DNA from: Fibrobacterota bacterium
GTDB taxonomy: Bacteria > Fibrobacterota > Chitinivibrionia > Chitinivibrionales > Chitinispirillaceae
Length of the DNA: 64,000 bases
Direction: 5' to 3'
Assembly (NCBI GenBank): GCA_023459055.1
Contig: JAEWVR010000015.1
Span: 212,041 to 276,040 of the forward strand
Made by a program: the position numbers and the translations under genes. This document shows, one piece after another, positions 9,698-18,403 of the stretch; position 1 is the stretch's first letter; the number at the start of each line of letters is the position of its first letter. Under the pieces are notes generated by a model. The model saw only the letters and a list, made by a program, of their open reading frames with translations, had not been told where the DNA came from and did not search any database.

Positions 9698-10486
9698 TTA
9701 TTTTACAACGCCAAGGTCGTAGATTGTGTTATAAATTTTGTCAACCATTACAGGTACTTCACCACTGATTTTCTCACCCCCGGATTTCCGTTCAGGAACA
9801 AATGAACGTAATACCTGTGTCGGGCTTCCTTTGAGACCAAGTTTACCGGCATCAACAGAAAGTGCTGACGCATTAATCGTGTTGATTGTTGCAGACTTTG
9901 CTTTCATCTTACCCTTAAGTGATGCCATTCTCGGAGTATTGATCTCCTTGACAACGGTCATAAGGCCGGGAAGCGGCATCTCGACGACATCATAGCCCTC
10001 TTCCATAAGGCGTTCCACTTTGATTGATGTCGCTGTGATTTCTTGAACTTTACGAACCCATGCAACATAGGGGAGATTTAACATTTCGGCAATTCCGGGG
10101 CCAACCTGTGCCGTATCACCGTCAATCGCCTGTTTACCACAGATAATCAGATCAACCTGACCGAGTGTCTTGATACCGCTTGACAATGTGTATGATGTCG
10201 CCCAGGTGTCTGAACCTGCGAATGCCCGGTCGGTAATAAGGTAACCTTCATCGGCACCCATTGCAATTGCACTGCGAAGTGCGCTTTCAGCCTGCGGAGG
10301 ACCCATGGTCACAACTTTTACAACGCCACCAACTTTTTCCCTGATCCTGATAGCTTCTTCAATCGCATATTCATCAAAGGGATTTACGACAGCCTCGACT
10401 CCATCCCTTATAAGCGTACCGGTCTCAGGATTGATTTTAACCTGCGTTGTACCGGGTACCTGTTTGATACACACTACAATGTTCAC
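9698..10486 (-). CDS. etfB: Electron transfer flavoprotein subunit beta
   Basis: A 262-residue EtfB. It begins MNIVVCIKQVPG, with NPFDEYAIEEA near residue 37 and the AMGADEGYLI and CGKQAIDGDTAQVGP nucleotide-binding segments, matching the family over its full length. It starts at GTG (10484-10486) behind a strong GGAGGA site; an upstream ATG is closed by an immediate stop. First gene of the etfBA operon. No dehydrogenase or quinone oxidoreductase partner is encoded nearby. Confidence 0.95.
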   Translation of the reverse strand: MNIVVCIKQVPGTTQVKINPETGTLIRDGVEAVVNPFDEYAIEEAIRIREKVGGVVKVVTMGPPQAESALRSAIAMGADEGYLITDRAFAGSDTWATSYTLSSGIKTLGQVDLIICGKQAIDGDTAQVGPGIAEMLNLPYVAWVRKVQEITATSIKVERLMEEGYDVVEMPLPGLMTVVKEINTPRMASLKGKMKAKSATINTINASALSVDAGKLGLKGSPTQVLRSFVPERKSGGEKISGEVPVMVDKIYNTIYDLGVVK

Positions 10487-10822
10487 GCCATTCCTCCTTG
10501 CGCAAAACGCGCTTTATTATATATAGGTTCTATTACTTTCTATGAGAATGCATTCAAAAATAGTTATTGACCCTCAGTGTGGCAAATTCAATGTGATAAC
10601 GTTCAGGAGAAAATCGTTCTGGAAGCAGGAAAAAACGAAAAAAACAATTAGATAGAGTGATACTGAAGACCACAAGACTCATATAAATGATGTAATAATA
10701 AGATACACCTGGTTTGGAATTGGTTACAATGTACTTGTTAAAAGCAGTTGATAATTTAACGGCGGTGTCGCAATGTACCTTTTTTACCACCAGCGTGTAC
10801 GCATGTTGTCATAAAATTGTTC
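10487..10822. other. Intergenic region upstream of etfB
   Basis: Leader and promoter zone of the etfBA operon. Possible frames on the minus strand lack ribosome sites and resemble nothing known to me. Nothing else is visible up to the terminator at 10823. Confidence 0.4.
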
Positions 10823-10857
10823 AAAAAAAAGAGAAAGTTTTAAACTTTCTCTTTTTT
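10823..10857 (-). terminator. Terminator of the PEP-CTERM gene
   Basis: A long hairpin of AGAGAAAGTTT and its complement around TA, flanked by A and T runs on both sides, 23 bases past the end of the PEP-CTERM gene. The T run on the minus strand makes it a rho-independent terminator; by symmetry it would also work on the other strand. Confidence 0.85.
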
Positions 10858-10879
10858 GACTAAAAATTCTAAATCGAAG

Positions 10880-11620
10880 TTATTTTCTTTTTCTGATAAC
10901 GAATGCACCACCAAGGCTTGTGAGACCGATGAGCATAAGAGAGAGAGAGCATGGTTCGGGAACGTTAGAAGTTTTCTCAGTTGTCAAAGAGAGTTTGAAA
11001 CCTTCATTGTAAAAATGACAGTCAGCATCAATACCTAAACCGAAATTTCCATCATTGAGATAGGAAGTCAATGTAGCCAACTCTGAATCAGAGAAGTTTA
11101 CAGTTACATCGTAGGATGGAAACTTTCCATAATAGCCATCAAATTTGACTTGAACTCCCTCAGAAGGGTTAGCATACATGCCCTCAGAGCCAGTAAAAAC
11201 GTTATAATTAAGACGGGTTAAATTAACAGTACCATAGGTACTTTCTTTACCAGCAAAATAGTCATCATCTTTTCCGTAGCCATAGCCCATATTTTGATCA
11301 TTGTATGTAGTTACACCTTCAGGAGCCCACCAGAGGAGGTCAATAAAGAGAGCATTCCATTCATTGAGCTCCCAGTTACGAAGATTCTGGATTTTTAGAG
11401 AAGCACCTGTAACCGTCTCACCATTTTCCAATGAAAGTCCGGATATTCCCCAGGATGTAGCTTTATCATGAGATAAATCACTCAAATCAGCTGGATTTGG
11501 TGTAAACTGGTAATTTTTTGTAATGGTGTTAACACCATTTACAGTAACATCTGCCGTACTGATAAGACCTGCAAAGCTTACTGATGTCGCGAGTAGGATG
11601 CTGCATAACAATTTGTTCAT
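10880..11620 (-). CDS. PEP-CTERM sorting domain protein
   Basis: A secreted protein of 246 residues, counted from ATG 11618-11620 which has an AGTGAG site; a GTG two codons upstream is less likely. Residues 1-20 are a signal peptide (LLCSILLATSVSFA). The C-terminus is a classic PEP-CTERM signal: VPEP, a hydrophobic helix (SLSLMLIGLTSLGGAFVI) and RKRK. Exosortase cleaves such tails to attach proteins to the envelope or extracellular polysaccharide. The middle is rich in Tyr, Gly and Asn and looks like a beta-sandwich of unknown ligand. No exosortase gene is in the window. Confidence 0.9.
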   Translation of the reverse strand: MNKLLCSILLATSVSFAGLISTADVTVNGVNTITKNYQFTPNPADLSDLSHDKATSWGISGLSLENGETVTGASLKIQNLRNWELNEWNALFIDLLWWAPEGVTTYNDQNMGYGYGKDDDYFAGKESTYGTVNLTRLNYNVFTGSEGMYANPSEGVQVKFDGYYGKFPSYDVTVNFSDSELATLTSYLNDGNFGLGIDADCHFYNEGFKLSLTTEKTSNVPEPCSLSLMLIGLTSLGGAFVIRKRK

Positions 11621-11951
11621 ATACACTCACTTTTCTAAAGATGAATTTAACAACTCCTGCAGTAAATTAAGCAATAAGTGTGCCATTAGAAAAATAATCT
11701 TTTTATGAAGATATCTGATACACCTTGTAAAAACTTAAATGCTGTGTCGAAAAATTTTACACTTTACAGTTCAGAAACAAACGTATTGCTATTTCGCCGA
11801 GGCTAAAAAAGGACTGTCTGTTTCCTTGTGCAGGATGGGTAACAAGCTTTCTGCTGGAATGAAAACGTGACAAAAAATTCATTACAACAATCAGGGCAAA
11901 GCAAAGGAGCAAATCCTTCTTTTACATCACCTCACTTCAATAAATTAACGT
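11621..11951. other. Intergenic region, nothing recognised
   Basis: Spacer between two minus-strand secreted-protein genes. It must hold the promoter of the PEP-CTERM gene. I see no gene, repeat or strong hairpin. Confidence 0.4.
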
Positions 11952-13022
11952 TTAATGTGCAGATTGTCGGCCGTTAAAACCCTGCAAAGGGTGGTGTTTA
12001 GGCGTGATAGTGAGCTGTCGTCCACGAATGTCAAATGACGATTGATTCCTGCTGGTTGTTTTTATTGACTTTAGAGAGTTGACTGATTGTTTGACTGCTA
12101 ATGATGGATATATCGGGTTTCCTGATGCATCAACAGTTGTTATTGCCTCAAAATCTGTACCTTTGACACGTGATAACTCACTTAGATTATCATCATTCCA
12201 GCGACTGTCCGGTGCACCTGATATATACCAGTTTGAGCCATTATCAGCCACGATTAATCCATGTTTTTTGAACGCTTTAAGGATAACCTGTACTTCAGGA
12301 GAAAATGATGAAATATCGAAACCTGACTTCAGGCGAAACCGTAATCCCATTGGCGGCCGGGAGGGATCGGTAGAACTGCTTGCATAGTGACGGGCCGGGA
12401 AAATAAATGCTTTTTGTGATAACTGCACGGTCATCCTGATCGCGTGAGTTATTTCCTTTTTGACAATAACTTCTTCATAACGGACAAGCCCGGGAAATAT
12501 AGGGAGTCCGGCTGCATCCGCTGATGTATAAGTCAAGGGGTGATGATCGTTTATTTTAAGGTCATAAATTGCCCCTGATGCTGCGTTCCAAAATGATATT
12601 TTCGGGAATGATGAGTATAATTCATAGAGAATTTTATTACTTGTGTCAATTGCTATCACATGACGATCACCGCTTGATTGACTCCCTCCTTCAATAGGTG
12701 CATCAAGCGGTATCCGGTATGGTCCGGCATCACTTTCATCACCGTAGTCAGTAAATGTTACATTTACAAAAGGCGTAGTACCGGACACCGTTACATACGG
12801 AATCCCGTTTGGAGCTCCATTCCAGACAGTTCCAAAATCCGCATGAAGCCCTCGTGATGATCCAACAGTATTGATGTACGCTGCGCTGTTTGGATGTACA
12901 TCGTATGATGAAATATCCCAGTTCCAGGGATTATCTGAAGGAAAAACCTGAAGATCACCAATTGATGGTGAGTCGTAAGCAAAAAGTGGTATTGCACAGA
13001 ATAAACATAACAGTTGTTTCAT
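11952..13022 (-). CDS. Conserved secreted protein of unknown function
   Basis: A 356-residue protein with a signal peptide (MKQLLCLFCAIPLFA). The start at ATG 13022 is chosen for its AAAGGAAA site and signal peptide; a longer frame upstream lacks both. The mature part begins PSIGDLQVFPSDNPWNWDIS and contains GGSQSSGDRHVIAIDT, YTSADAAGLPIFPGLVRYEE, PPMGLRFRLKSGFDIS and ADNGSNWYISGAPDSRW. I recognise these blocks from a widespread secreted family with no assigned function. The last ~40 residues, with FDIRGRQLTI, look like a worn remnant of the sorting tail found on other Fibrobacter-like secreted proteins. It lies in a minus-strand group with the GH9 enzyme, which hints at a role at the cell surface. 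Confidence 0.8.
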   Translation of the reverse strand: MKQLLCLFCAIPLFAYDSPSIGDLQVFPSDNPWNWDISSYDVHPNSAAYINTVGSSRGLHADFGTVWNGAPNGIPYVTVSGTTPFVNVTFTDYGDESDAGPYRIPLDAPIEGGSQSSGDRHVIAIDTSNKILYELYSSFPKISFWNAASGAIYDLKINDHHPLTYTSADAAGLPIFPGLVRYEEVIVKKEITHAIRMTVQLSQKAFIFPARHYASSSTDPSRPPMGLRFRLKSGFDISSFSPEVQVILKAFKKHGLIVADNGSNWYISGAPDSRWNDDNLSELSRVKGTDFEAITTVDASGNPIYPSLAVKQSVNSLKSIKTTSRNQSSFDIRGRQLTITPKHHPLQGFNGRQSAH

Positions 13023-13364
13023 ACTACTATTTCCTTTATGTAAATAATTTAGGGTCATTTTTTACACTTTTGCTAAAGAGATTCCAAATTTAATTATAAT
13101 GCACGGGATAGTTGTTAAAAAAGTAGAAAAATCATTATTCCGGTAATTATCATAGGAAATATAATGGTGGTTCGTTTCGTATCGGGGTGGGGCGGACAGG
13201 CACAAGGTTTGTCCCCACGACGGTGGTGGTTATTGTTATGGATATGTATGGTTAAACAAATTGCGCACGATGCCGCAATTGGCATAAACCATTACCATAA
13301 TGATGAATGATGGAATGATTGTCCACAATGCCACAAATATGGTTGATCAGATCGCACAAACAGA
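13023..13364. other. Intergenic region with a degenerate palindrome
   Basis: No gene is visible. Around 13185-13220 a GC-rich segment reads GACAGGCACAAGGTTTGTCC, resembling a decayed relative of the dispersed GGGACAAGG palindrome found complete near 53.8 and 55.7 kb. The remainder is AT-rich. Confidence 0.35.
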
Positions 13365-13399
13365 TAAAAAAAGTGCCGATATCATTATGATACCGACAC
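13365..13399 (-). terminator. Terminator of the GH9 gene
   Basis: An imperfect stem formed by GTGCCGATATC and GATACCGACAC, with G-U type mismatches, followed on the minus strand by TTTTTTTATC. It lies 36 bases past the GH9 stop codon. Confidence 0.7.
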
Positions 13400-13434
13400 C
13401 GATTGTAGTATTGAGTAGCATCGTTACAAAAAAA

Positions 13435-15804
13435 CTATTTTGAGATAGTAATTACACCAGAAACAGCATCATCCTGACTTGTAATTTTGCACATGTACGT
13501 TCCTGATTTCAACTTTGTCAATGAAACCGGGATAGTGTGAGCCCCTTCAGAGAGTTTCCTGATTTTAAAACGTTGTACTGACTGACCACTGATCGTATAA
13601 AAATCGACAGTAACCGGTGATTTCTTTTTAGTATCAAGGTTTATAGTAAGGGTGTTATTATCAACAGAATAAGAAATACCGCTTTTTATTATTGTACCGG
13701 AGGTACTGCGGACTCCTACTTCCTGCTGCGTTTTAAATGGATCTTTTGATTCATCCCATGTACCACCCTGCGCCAGAACAGTATATATTGCGTAATGAGT
13801 CATTGTTTCGAAAATGGTAAACTCATTCATTGAGATAACATCCCTGTTGTCCTGATACTGACGTTCTACCGGAAGGCTCGTAAATGATGGCACCAGCAGG
13901 GTTGTTGGATCGGATGTTGAAACAAAATTTTTAATTCCAGGGCCGAAAACGGTGATACCCGGCTTATTACCCCATCCCTTGCCGGTTGTATAGGCACTTT
14001 CCCTGTCATGAGGATTCTGTACTTGTTTGAAGCCTATTCCGGTGGTATAGCTGAGTCCAAGAGGATTTAAACCCAGAGTATAATTCAGTAAATCACAGGC
14101 GGCGTCAATATACTGCTGATCTTTTGTCAATTTCCAGTATAATAGAGGGGCAGTTGCATATAACGGTTGACGCACATTATGGCCCCATGATGTGCCAACA
14201 GGATTGTTTCCAATAGGATAAACATGTTTTTTCAATTCCGTAATATTTGCATCTGCCCCGTTTTTCAAGGCGTTTGTAAAATATTCAACAACGGTCGGAT
14301 CAACATCTCTCTTCTTCTCGAGGATATAGGACATAATATATCCCGGATTGTCAAATAAGGTATCATTGAGCGAATAACCTAATGTTGTCGTTACACCCTT
14401 TTTGTAATTGTCAACTGCTGATTTGAGTGTTTTCACCTGTTCATGCGCCGCCTCATCACCATCATACAGATACTTTTGTATATAATAGTAAAGCTTCTCC
14501 GGATTAGCCATTTTACCTGAGATAAAGGTGAATGATTTTTGAGCACGTTCTGCAAGCTTTTCGGCCCGTTCTGGATTATAAGGCTGCATAATTCTTGCAA
14601 GATGTAAAAAGAGTCCGGCTGCAACAGCAGCAGGTCTTGTATCAGTGAGGACCGTGCCATATTTCTTTGTATCTTTGTCAAGAGGACTGTCAAACGGATC
14701 CGGGTATCCTTTTGTTTCTGTTCCCCAATGAATGCTGCCATCATCGTTTTGTAAATATTCCCATATTAAAGTACCCCATTCTGCTTCATCAATAATATCA
14801 GGTATTCCATTACCCTTGCCAATTACCGCATAATTGTCATCAAACTTATCAGGAATATTATACTGACCATCAGTAAAGAGATCCGGAAATGTTTCATAAA
14901 ACATCAGGTTTACAATAGGATTTGAAATGTGGTACGCACGTCTGTCAGCATCACCGGCATCATGATAACCGCCATAACATTTGAATGTACGCTCAGATCC
15001 GGATACAACGATATTTGCTTCACCGATAGGACCATCAGTATCATAGACAGTTGTATGGCATGGAGTAGCTCTAACGTCAAGCATATATGGTTTTTGAATA
15101 GGGCAGCCGCAGCGCTGATAATACTGACCTCTGAACGTAATATATGCCAGGCGTTTTGAAAATGCAGCACCGATTCCGAAGGGGTATGAACAACCATATC
15201 CTTTAACTGCAATTTTATAAGGTCCGCCCTCAGGTACTTTGGATAGATCTATTTTATAGGTGGTATCACCCGATGTGACATCACTGCCATTCCTGACAAG
15301 CGTTCCGGTTGTCACAACTTTTCCGGTATGTTGTTCAAATACTTCATATTCAGGGAGTGTGCCGGTAATCGATTTACTCCCACCAGTACCAAGCCAGATT
15401 GCAAACAGTGCGTTGTTGGATTTTGATAAGGGACTGTAAGCACCCTGATTGGTTTTAATAGCTTCACAAAAAGTAGTATGATCATCAAAGGTTATCGTAG
15501 TATCTCCATGAGGACTCTGGATTTTATATTCTGTACCATTGACAAGCTGCGCGGTTTCGAGATAGATAAAATGATCTGTCCGGCTGGCTTCTGTGACAAA
15601 ACGATAGATATTGAGTGGTTCTGTGCCGTTAATTTTCCATGATGATTTCGTGACATTTACTTCGCTGTTGTCTGCTGTGGTGCTTTTAAAGTACACAACG
15701 AGGACATTATTTGACGCAGTCCTGACTTCTGAAAGACTCAGCGTTGCGTGAACCTGAAAATACGCCGTGACAATCATCATTGTCGTAATTAGCAGTTTTC
15801 TCAT
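13435..15804 (-). CDS. GH9 endoglucanase with C-terminal secretion domain
   Basis: A 789-residue secreted cellulase. Residues 1-20 are a signal peptide, about 21-210 carry Ig-like domains including the CelD_N type, and about 215-690 the (alpha/alpha)6 GH9 domain. The GGYHDAGD motif near 275-282 supplies the catalytic base aspartates, and the NEF glutamate near 659 is the expected proton donor. The last ~80 residues (VDFYTISGQSVQRFKI ... LKSGTYMCKI) match type IX secretion C-terminal domains, which carry enzymes across the outer membrane. It should hydrolyse beta-1,4-glucan such as cellulose or xyloglucan. Downstream there is a terminator; the gene probably has its own promoter. Confidence 0.95.
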   Translation of the reverse strand: MRKLLITTMMIVTAYFQVHATLSLSEVRTASNNVLVVYFKSTTADNSEVNVTKSSWKINGTEPLNIYRFVTEASRTDHFIYLETAQLVNGTEYKIQSPHGDTTITFDDHTTFCEAIKTNQGAYSPLSKSNNALFAIWLGTGGSKSITGTLPEYEVFEQHTGKVVTTGTLVRNGSDVTSGDTTYKIDLSKVPEGGPYKIAVKGYGCSYPFGIGAAFSKRLAYITFRGQYYQRCGCPIQKPYMLDVRATPCHTTVYDTDGPIGEANIVVSGSERTFKCYGGYHDAGDADRRAYHISNPIVNLMFYETFPDLFTDGQYNIPDKFDDNYAVIGKGNGIPDIIDEAEWGTLIWEYLQNDDGSIHWGTETKGYPDPFDSPLDKDTKKYGTVLTDTRPAAVAAGLFLHLARIMQPYNPERAEKLAERAQKSFTFISGKMANPEKLYYYIQKYLYDGDEAAHEQVKTLKSAVDNYKKGVTTTLGYSLNDTLFDNPGYIMSYILEKKRDVDPTVVEYFTNALKNGADANITELKKHVYPIGNNPVGTSWGHNVRQPLYATAPLLYWKLTKDQQYIDAACDLLNYTLGLNPLGLSYTTGIGFKQVQNPHDRESAYTTGKGWGNKPGITVFGPGIKNFVSTSDPTTLLVPSFTSLPVERQYQDNRDVISMNEFTIFETMTHYAIYTVLAQGGTWDESKDPFKTQQEVGVRSTSGTIIKSGISYSVDNNTLTINLDTKKKSPVTVDFYTISGQSVQRFKIRKLSEGAHTIPVSLTKLKSGTYMCKITSQDDAVSGVITISK

Positions 15805-16179
15805 AGTATTAGCCGATCTTGTTGTAGTGTAAAAAACAGGGACAGGAATAATCGAGTTTCTTTTCCCTCCAACCTATAGTATACATAATATAGAGAAAAA
15901 ACCGGAAATGAGTGATGATTGTTATTGGTTCTTTAAAAATACTCACATAAGTCATTTAATTACTATAGGCATTTTTTACCTTTGGAATCTGTCGTAATTG
16001 TGTAAATCTTCTTAATAAAGTGAGTTTGATAGAATTGTCTGGCATTTTCTGGTAACAAATGCTTCGTTGGAGGTGTTCACCGGGTTATTAAAAGCAGAAA
16101 ATCACAGCAGTGAAAAAGGTGCTACCTTTACATTGCACTTTCCGGTAACACCGAACCCTTTAGTACATGAGTTTCAGAC
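15805..16179. other. Divergent intergenic region, no gene seen
   Basis: Promoter region of the GH9 gene. Near 16067-16080 and 16142-16152 a GGTGTTCACCGG / CCGGTAACACC inverted pair is visible about 70 bases apart; its role is unknown. Confidence 0.35.
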
Positions 16180-16541
16180 ATGAAGCAGCCCGATAAACAA
16201 CTTAGTGTCGTTGTCATTGATGATGAACCGCAGATTCGTAAACTGCTGCAGGTTGCATTGACATCGGAACAGTATACTGTTTGTGAGGCTGAAAATGGAA
16301 TACCTGGTCCGATGGAAGTCGCGTATCGTAAACCGGATATCGTTCTGGTCGACCCCGGGCGTCCTGACCTTGACGGTAAGGATGTTATAAGCAGAATACG
16401 GGAATGGAGTACCGTATCCATACTTGTTTTGTCAATAATATTGATATGCGTCAACTGCGCAAGAAAATCGAGCCCGGTCCGGAATCACTTAAGTTGATAA
16501 TTAACGAACCGGGAATCGGATATCGCTTAAGGGTGATTTAG
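16180..16541 (+). pseudogene. Response-regulator relic (KdpE-like), internal deletion
   Basis: The frame from 16180 encodes a receiver domain: VVVIDDEPQIRKLLQVAL (acidic pocket), IVLVDPGRPDLDG with the phosphoacceptor Asp, and WSTVSILVLS. It resembles the K+-responsive regulator KdpE. The frame is then lost. From about 16440 another frame reads NIDMRQLRKKIEPGPESLKL, then INEPGIGYRL and TAG at 16541, the conserved end of the winged-helix DNA-binding domain. About 100 residues between are missing, so this is a deleted, frameshifted remnant. No kdp transporter or KdpD is nearby. Confidence 0.8.
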
Positions 16542-16754
16542 ATTTCTGAGTATGTCAATCCGATCCGGAAGGTCCTTTCACAGATTCTTGACGCACTTGA
16601 CAGCGCAGAGCGTCATGAGCCAGCAAAGTACGGTGCAGTTGTGGCGCACATTAATGATCTGATCACAATCTACAACCTACAGGGACGCTCCCGCAAGACA
16701 CGTAAACAGAACGATGCGGTAAAAGCGACTCCTGCTCCGGTTGCGGCCGTTTAA
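16542..16754 (+). other. Orphan coding-like fragment
   Basis: In the same frame as the end of the KdpE relic, directly after its stop, 70 codons run open to TAA 16754, ending KATPAPVAAV. The text (YVNPIRKVLSQILDALDSAE ... LQGRSRKTRKQN) has protein-like composition with an Ala/Pro tail, but there is no start codon with a ribosome site. It may be the tail of a deleted gene. I do not recognise it. Confidence 0.3.
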
Positions 16755-16829
16755 CGAAGTTGTTTTACTGGAATGTAACATACCAGCATCGCATTTTATT
16801 CGTGCGGTGCTGTTTTTTTTAAATAAAAA

Positions 16830-17205
16830 CACTGGCGGCAACTGCCGGCTGGGTAGTCATGCACATCAAATGGCTGTCGACAGTCGTCGGCAAGGTAGTT
16901 TTGTACACTAAATGGCCGCCGGCAGTTGCCGGCAAGGTTTTTGATGATACGAATTGCTCCGCGCCACGTGGCGGCGACGAATTTGATACCTCACATTGCT
17001 CCGCGGCAGTTGCCGCCGGAGATTTTATCGACACAAATCGTCAAAGACACGTGGCGGCAAGCAAATTGAATCATCAAAGTGCCAGAAGACACGTGGCGCC
17101 GGGAATTCGCGTACAATGTTTGGTTGCCGCCAGGTGGCGCGGGGGTTTTTGATGATTCAAAACGGCTTGCGCAATGTTGCGACTGGAGTTTTTTACTCCT
17201 TTACT
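16830..17205. repeat. Nine degenerate tandem repeats of 42 bp
   Basis: Units begin at 16830, 16872, 16914, 16956, 16998, 17039, 17081, 17122 and 17164; two are 41 bp. Each has a GC-rich palindromic core, for example GCCGGCAGTTGCCGGC, GCGCCACGTGGCGGC or GCGGCAGTTGCCGCC, and an AT-richer half ending in a variant of GATGATNCNAATT. Both halves drift between units, so this is not a CRISPR. Because 42 is a multiple of 3, 14-residue repeats appear in open frames on both strands, but no ribosome site or family supports a protein. Confidence 0.8.
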
Positions 17206-17589
17206 TCACACTCCACACTCCACACTTTCTATTCCCCCTCCCTTGACACTCCAGTACCCTTGACTTAGTTAATGATGAAGCGCACGGTAAAGGATTTTTC
17301 CCGATTATGTAGGAACAGTTGGATTCGTGAATTATGATTAAGTCAAACACTTGGGGCAAACACGAACTTTTTGTCGTGTAATGGGCTGAATGGAATAAAT
17401 TCTGGTATTTGGTCATAATAAGGGCGCAATGCATTTTTTGCTTCCTTTTTGTTGCTATGGACAAAAAGGAAGTCCGGGTCCCGGGGTGGATAGCCCTGGG
17501 TTTGACTGGTAGTTGGGATGGCAGGTGTAGAAATCATTTTCACATAGGGGGAGCAGTATTAACAGAATATGGTCGTCGAGCGATAGACG
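17206..17589. other. Non-coding stretch with hairpin
   Basis: Short CACTCCA tandem copies occur at 17210-17230. A perfect 12-bp stem (CTTCCTTTTTGT at 17441-17452, complement at 17461-17472) with an 8-base loop lies in the middle. There is no T run after it, so it is probably a repeat element rather than a terminator. No gene is supported. Confidence 0.4.
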
Positions 17590-17775
17590 GGATGACACAC
17601 TTTCCCAACTTGACTTCTCACTTCGCAAACCAAGGAGCGCTTCACTCCCCTTGGAAACCCCTGACCAATCTTTCTTTCCAGGGCCAAAGAAAGACTGGAC
17701 AAAGAAGGGCCCTTTCTTAAACTAATTTTACCTACCACCGAAACGCGCTTTCAAAACTCGCTTATCGTACGCAAA
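17590..17775. repeat. Dispersed repeat, copy 1, with foldback
   Basis: About 185 bp that recur imperfectly at 22880-23067. The strongest shared blocks are GACCAATCTTTCTT, AAGAAAGACTGGACAAAGAA and GAAACGCGCTTTCAAAACTC followed by GCTTATCGTAC. Inside, CCAATCTTTCTTT (17665-17677) pairs with 17686-17698 with one mismatch to form a hairpin. It encodes no recognisable protein. Confidence 0.75.
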
Positions 17776-18195
17776 GGTTTGTTCTGCGTATCACTTGTTG
17801 CGCGTCACCAGTCACCGTGCCTTGTGCAATTAACGCTCAGACAGTTGAAATCGCTAAGGGTAAGACGAAGAACAGTTTGAAAACATACGGTGGTACGCGG
17901 GATGGGGAAGATGTTTTTGACCGTGTCAAGGTGCGCAGACTGGTGCGAGAATTCAAACTGCTGAAAATGATAAATCGACCAATCCCAATGCTGGAAAAAC
18001 TCCGATACTCCAATCGACTTGCCCCCGACTCCAGCGCACACTATATTATTGGTTAATCAGAAGAAATGAGGCAAAAGTCATAACTGGAAAGCATTCTATT
18101 GTACATGGGATTATTTCATAAGTAACAAACAGTGCACCAGATCAAGGAATAACGATGTCAAGCTAAGTTTTGTCAATTTACTCATGCAAACACAT
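17776..18195. other. Intergenic, no supported gene
   Basis: A 79-codon frame at 17817-18056 has no ribosome site and no recognised family. The base composition is mixed, consistent with a patchwork of relics between the repeats and the AT-rich gene downstream. Confidence 0.3.
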
Positions 18196-18340
18196 AAGCG
18201 AATACCGGAGGAGCCGAAGCGAATCGACAGCCCGGTGCGGGACCACGAAGTAGCGGCGCTTCGCTAAATCTGTACGCCGGGATCTGTGGCGGGGCGGTTG
18301 GGCAACTGGCCGTCACTACGCTAACGCCGAAATTCTTAGA
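18196..18340 (+). other. GC-rich structured relic, possibly of a group II intron 3' region
   Basis: A sharply GC-rich island inside AT-rich DNA. It contains AGCCCGGTGCGGGA, then GTACGCCGGGATCTGTGG, GCGGTTGGGCAACTGGCCGT and ACTACGCTAACGCC. The pairing AGCCCGGTGCG with CGTACGCCGGG(ATCTG), and the small GGTTGGGCAACTGGCC hairpin, resemble from memory the segment following the reverse-transcriptase gene in some bacterial group II introns. No reverse-transcriptase frame lies upstream, so at most this is a remnant. Confidence 0.3.
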
Positions 18341-18403
18341 CTGCTTTTAAAATGGGCGCGAAAAACAATATAACTATTATAAAAATTGAACAAAGAATAC
18401 ATT

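Noticed and set aside
16859..17152. 14-residue repeat protein encoded by the 42-bp repeats
   Set aside because: Equally open on the opposite strand, no ribosome site, and units vary in length by one base, breaking the frame.
16830..17205. CRISPR array
   Set aside because: Both halves of each unit are related and drift; there are no identical repeats with unique spacers and no cas genes.
17441..17472. Rho-independent terminator
   Set aside because: The stem is perfect but no T run follows on either side and no gene ends nearby.
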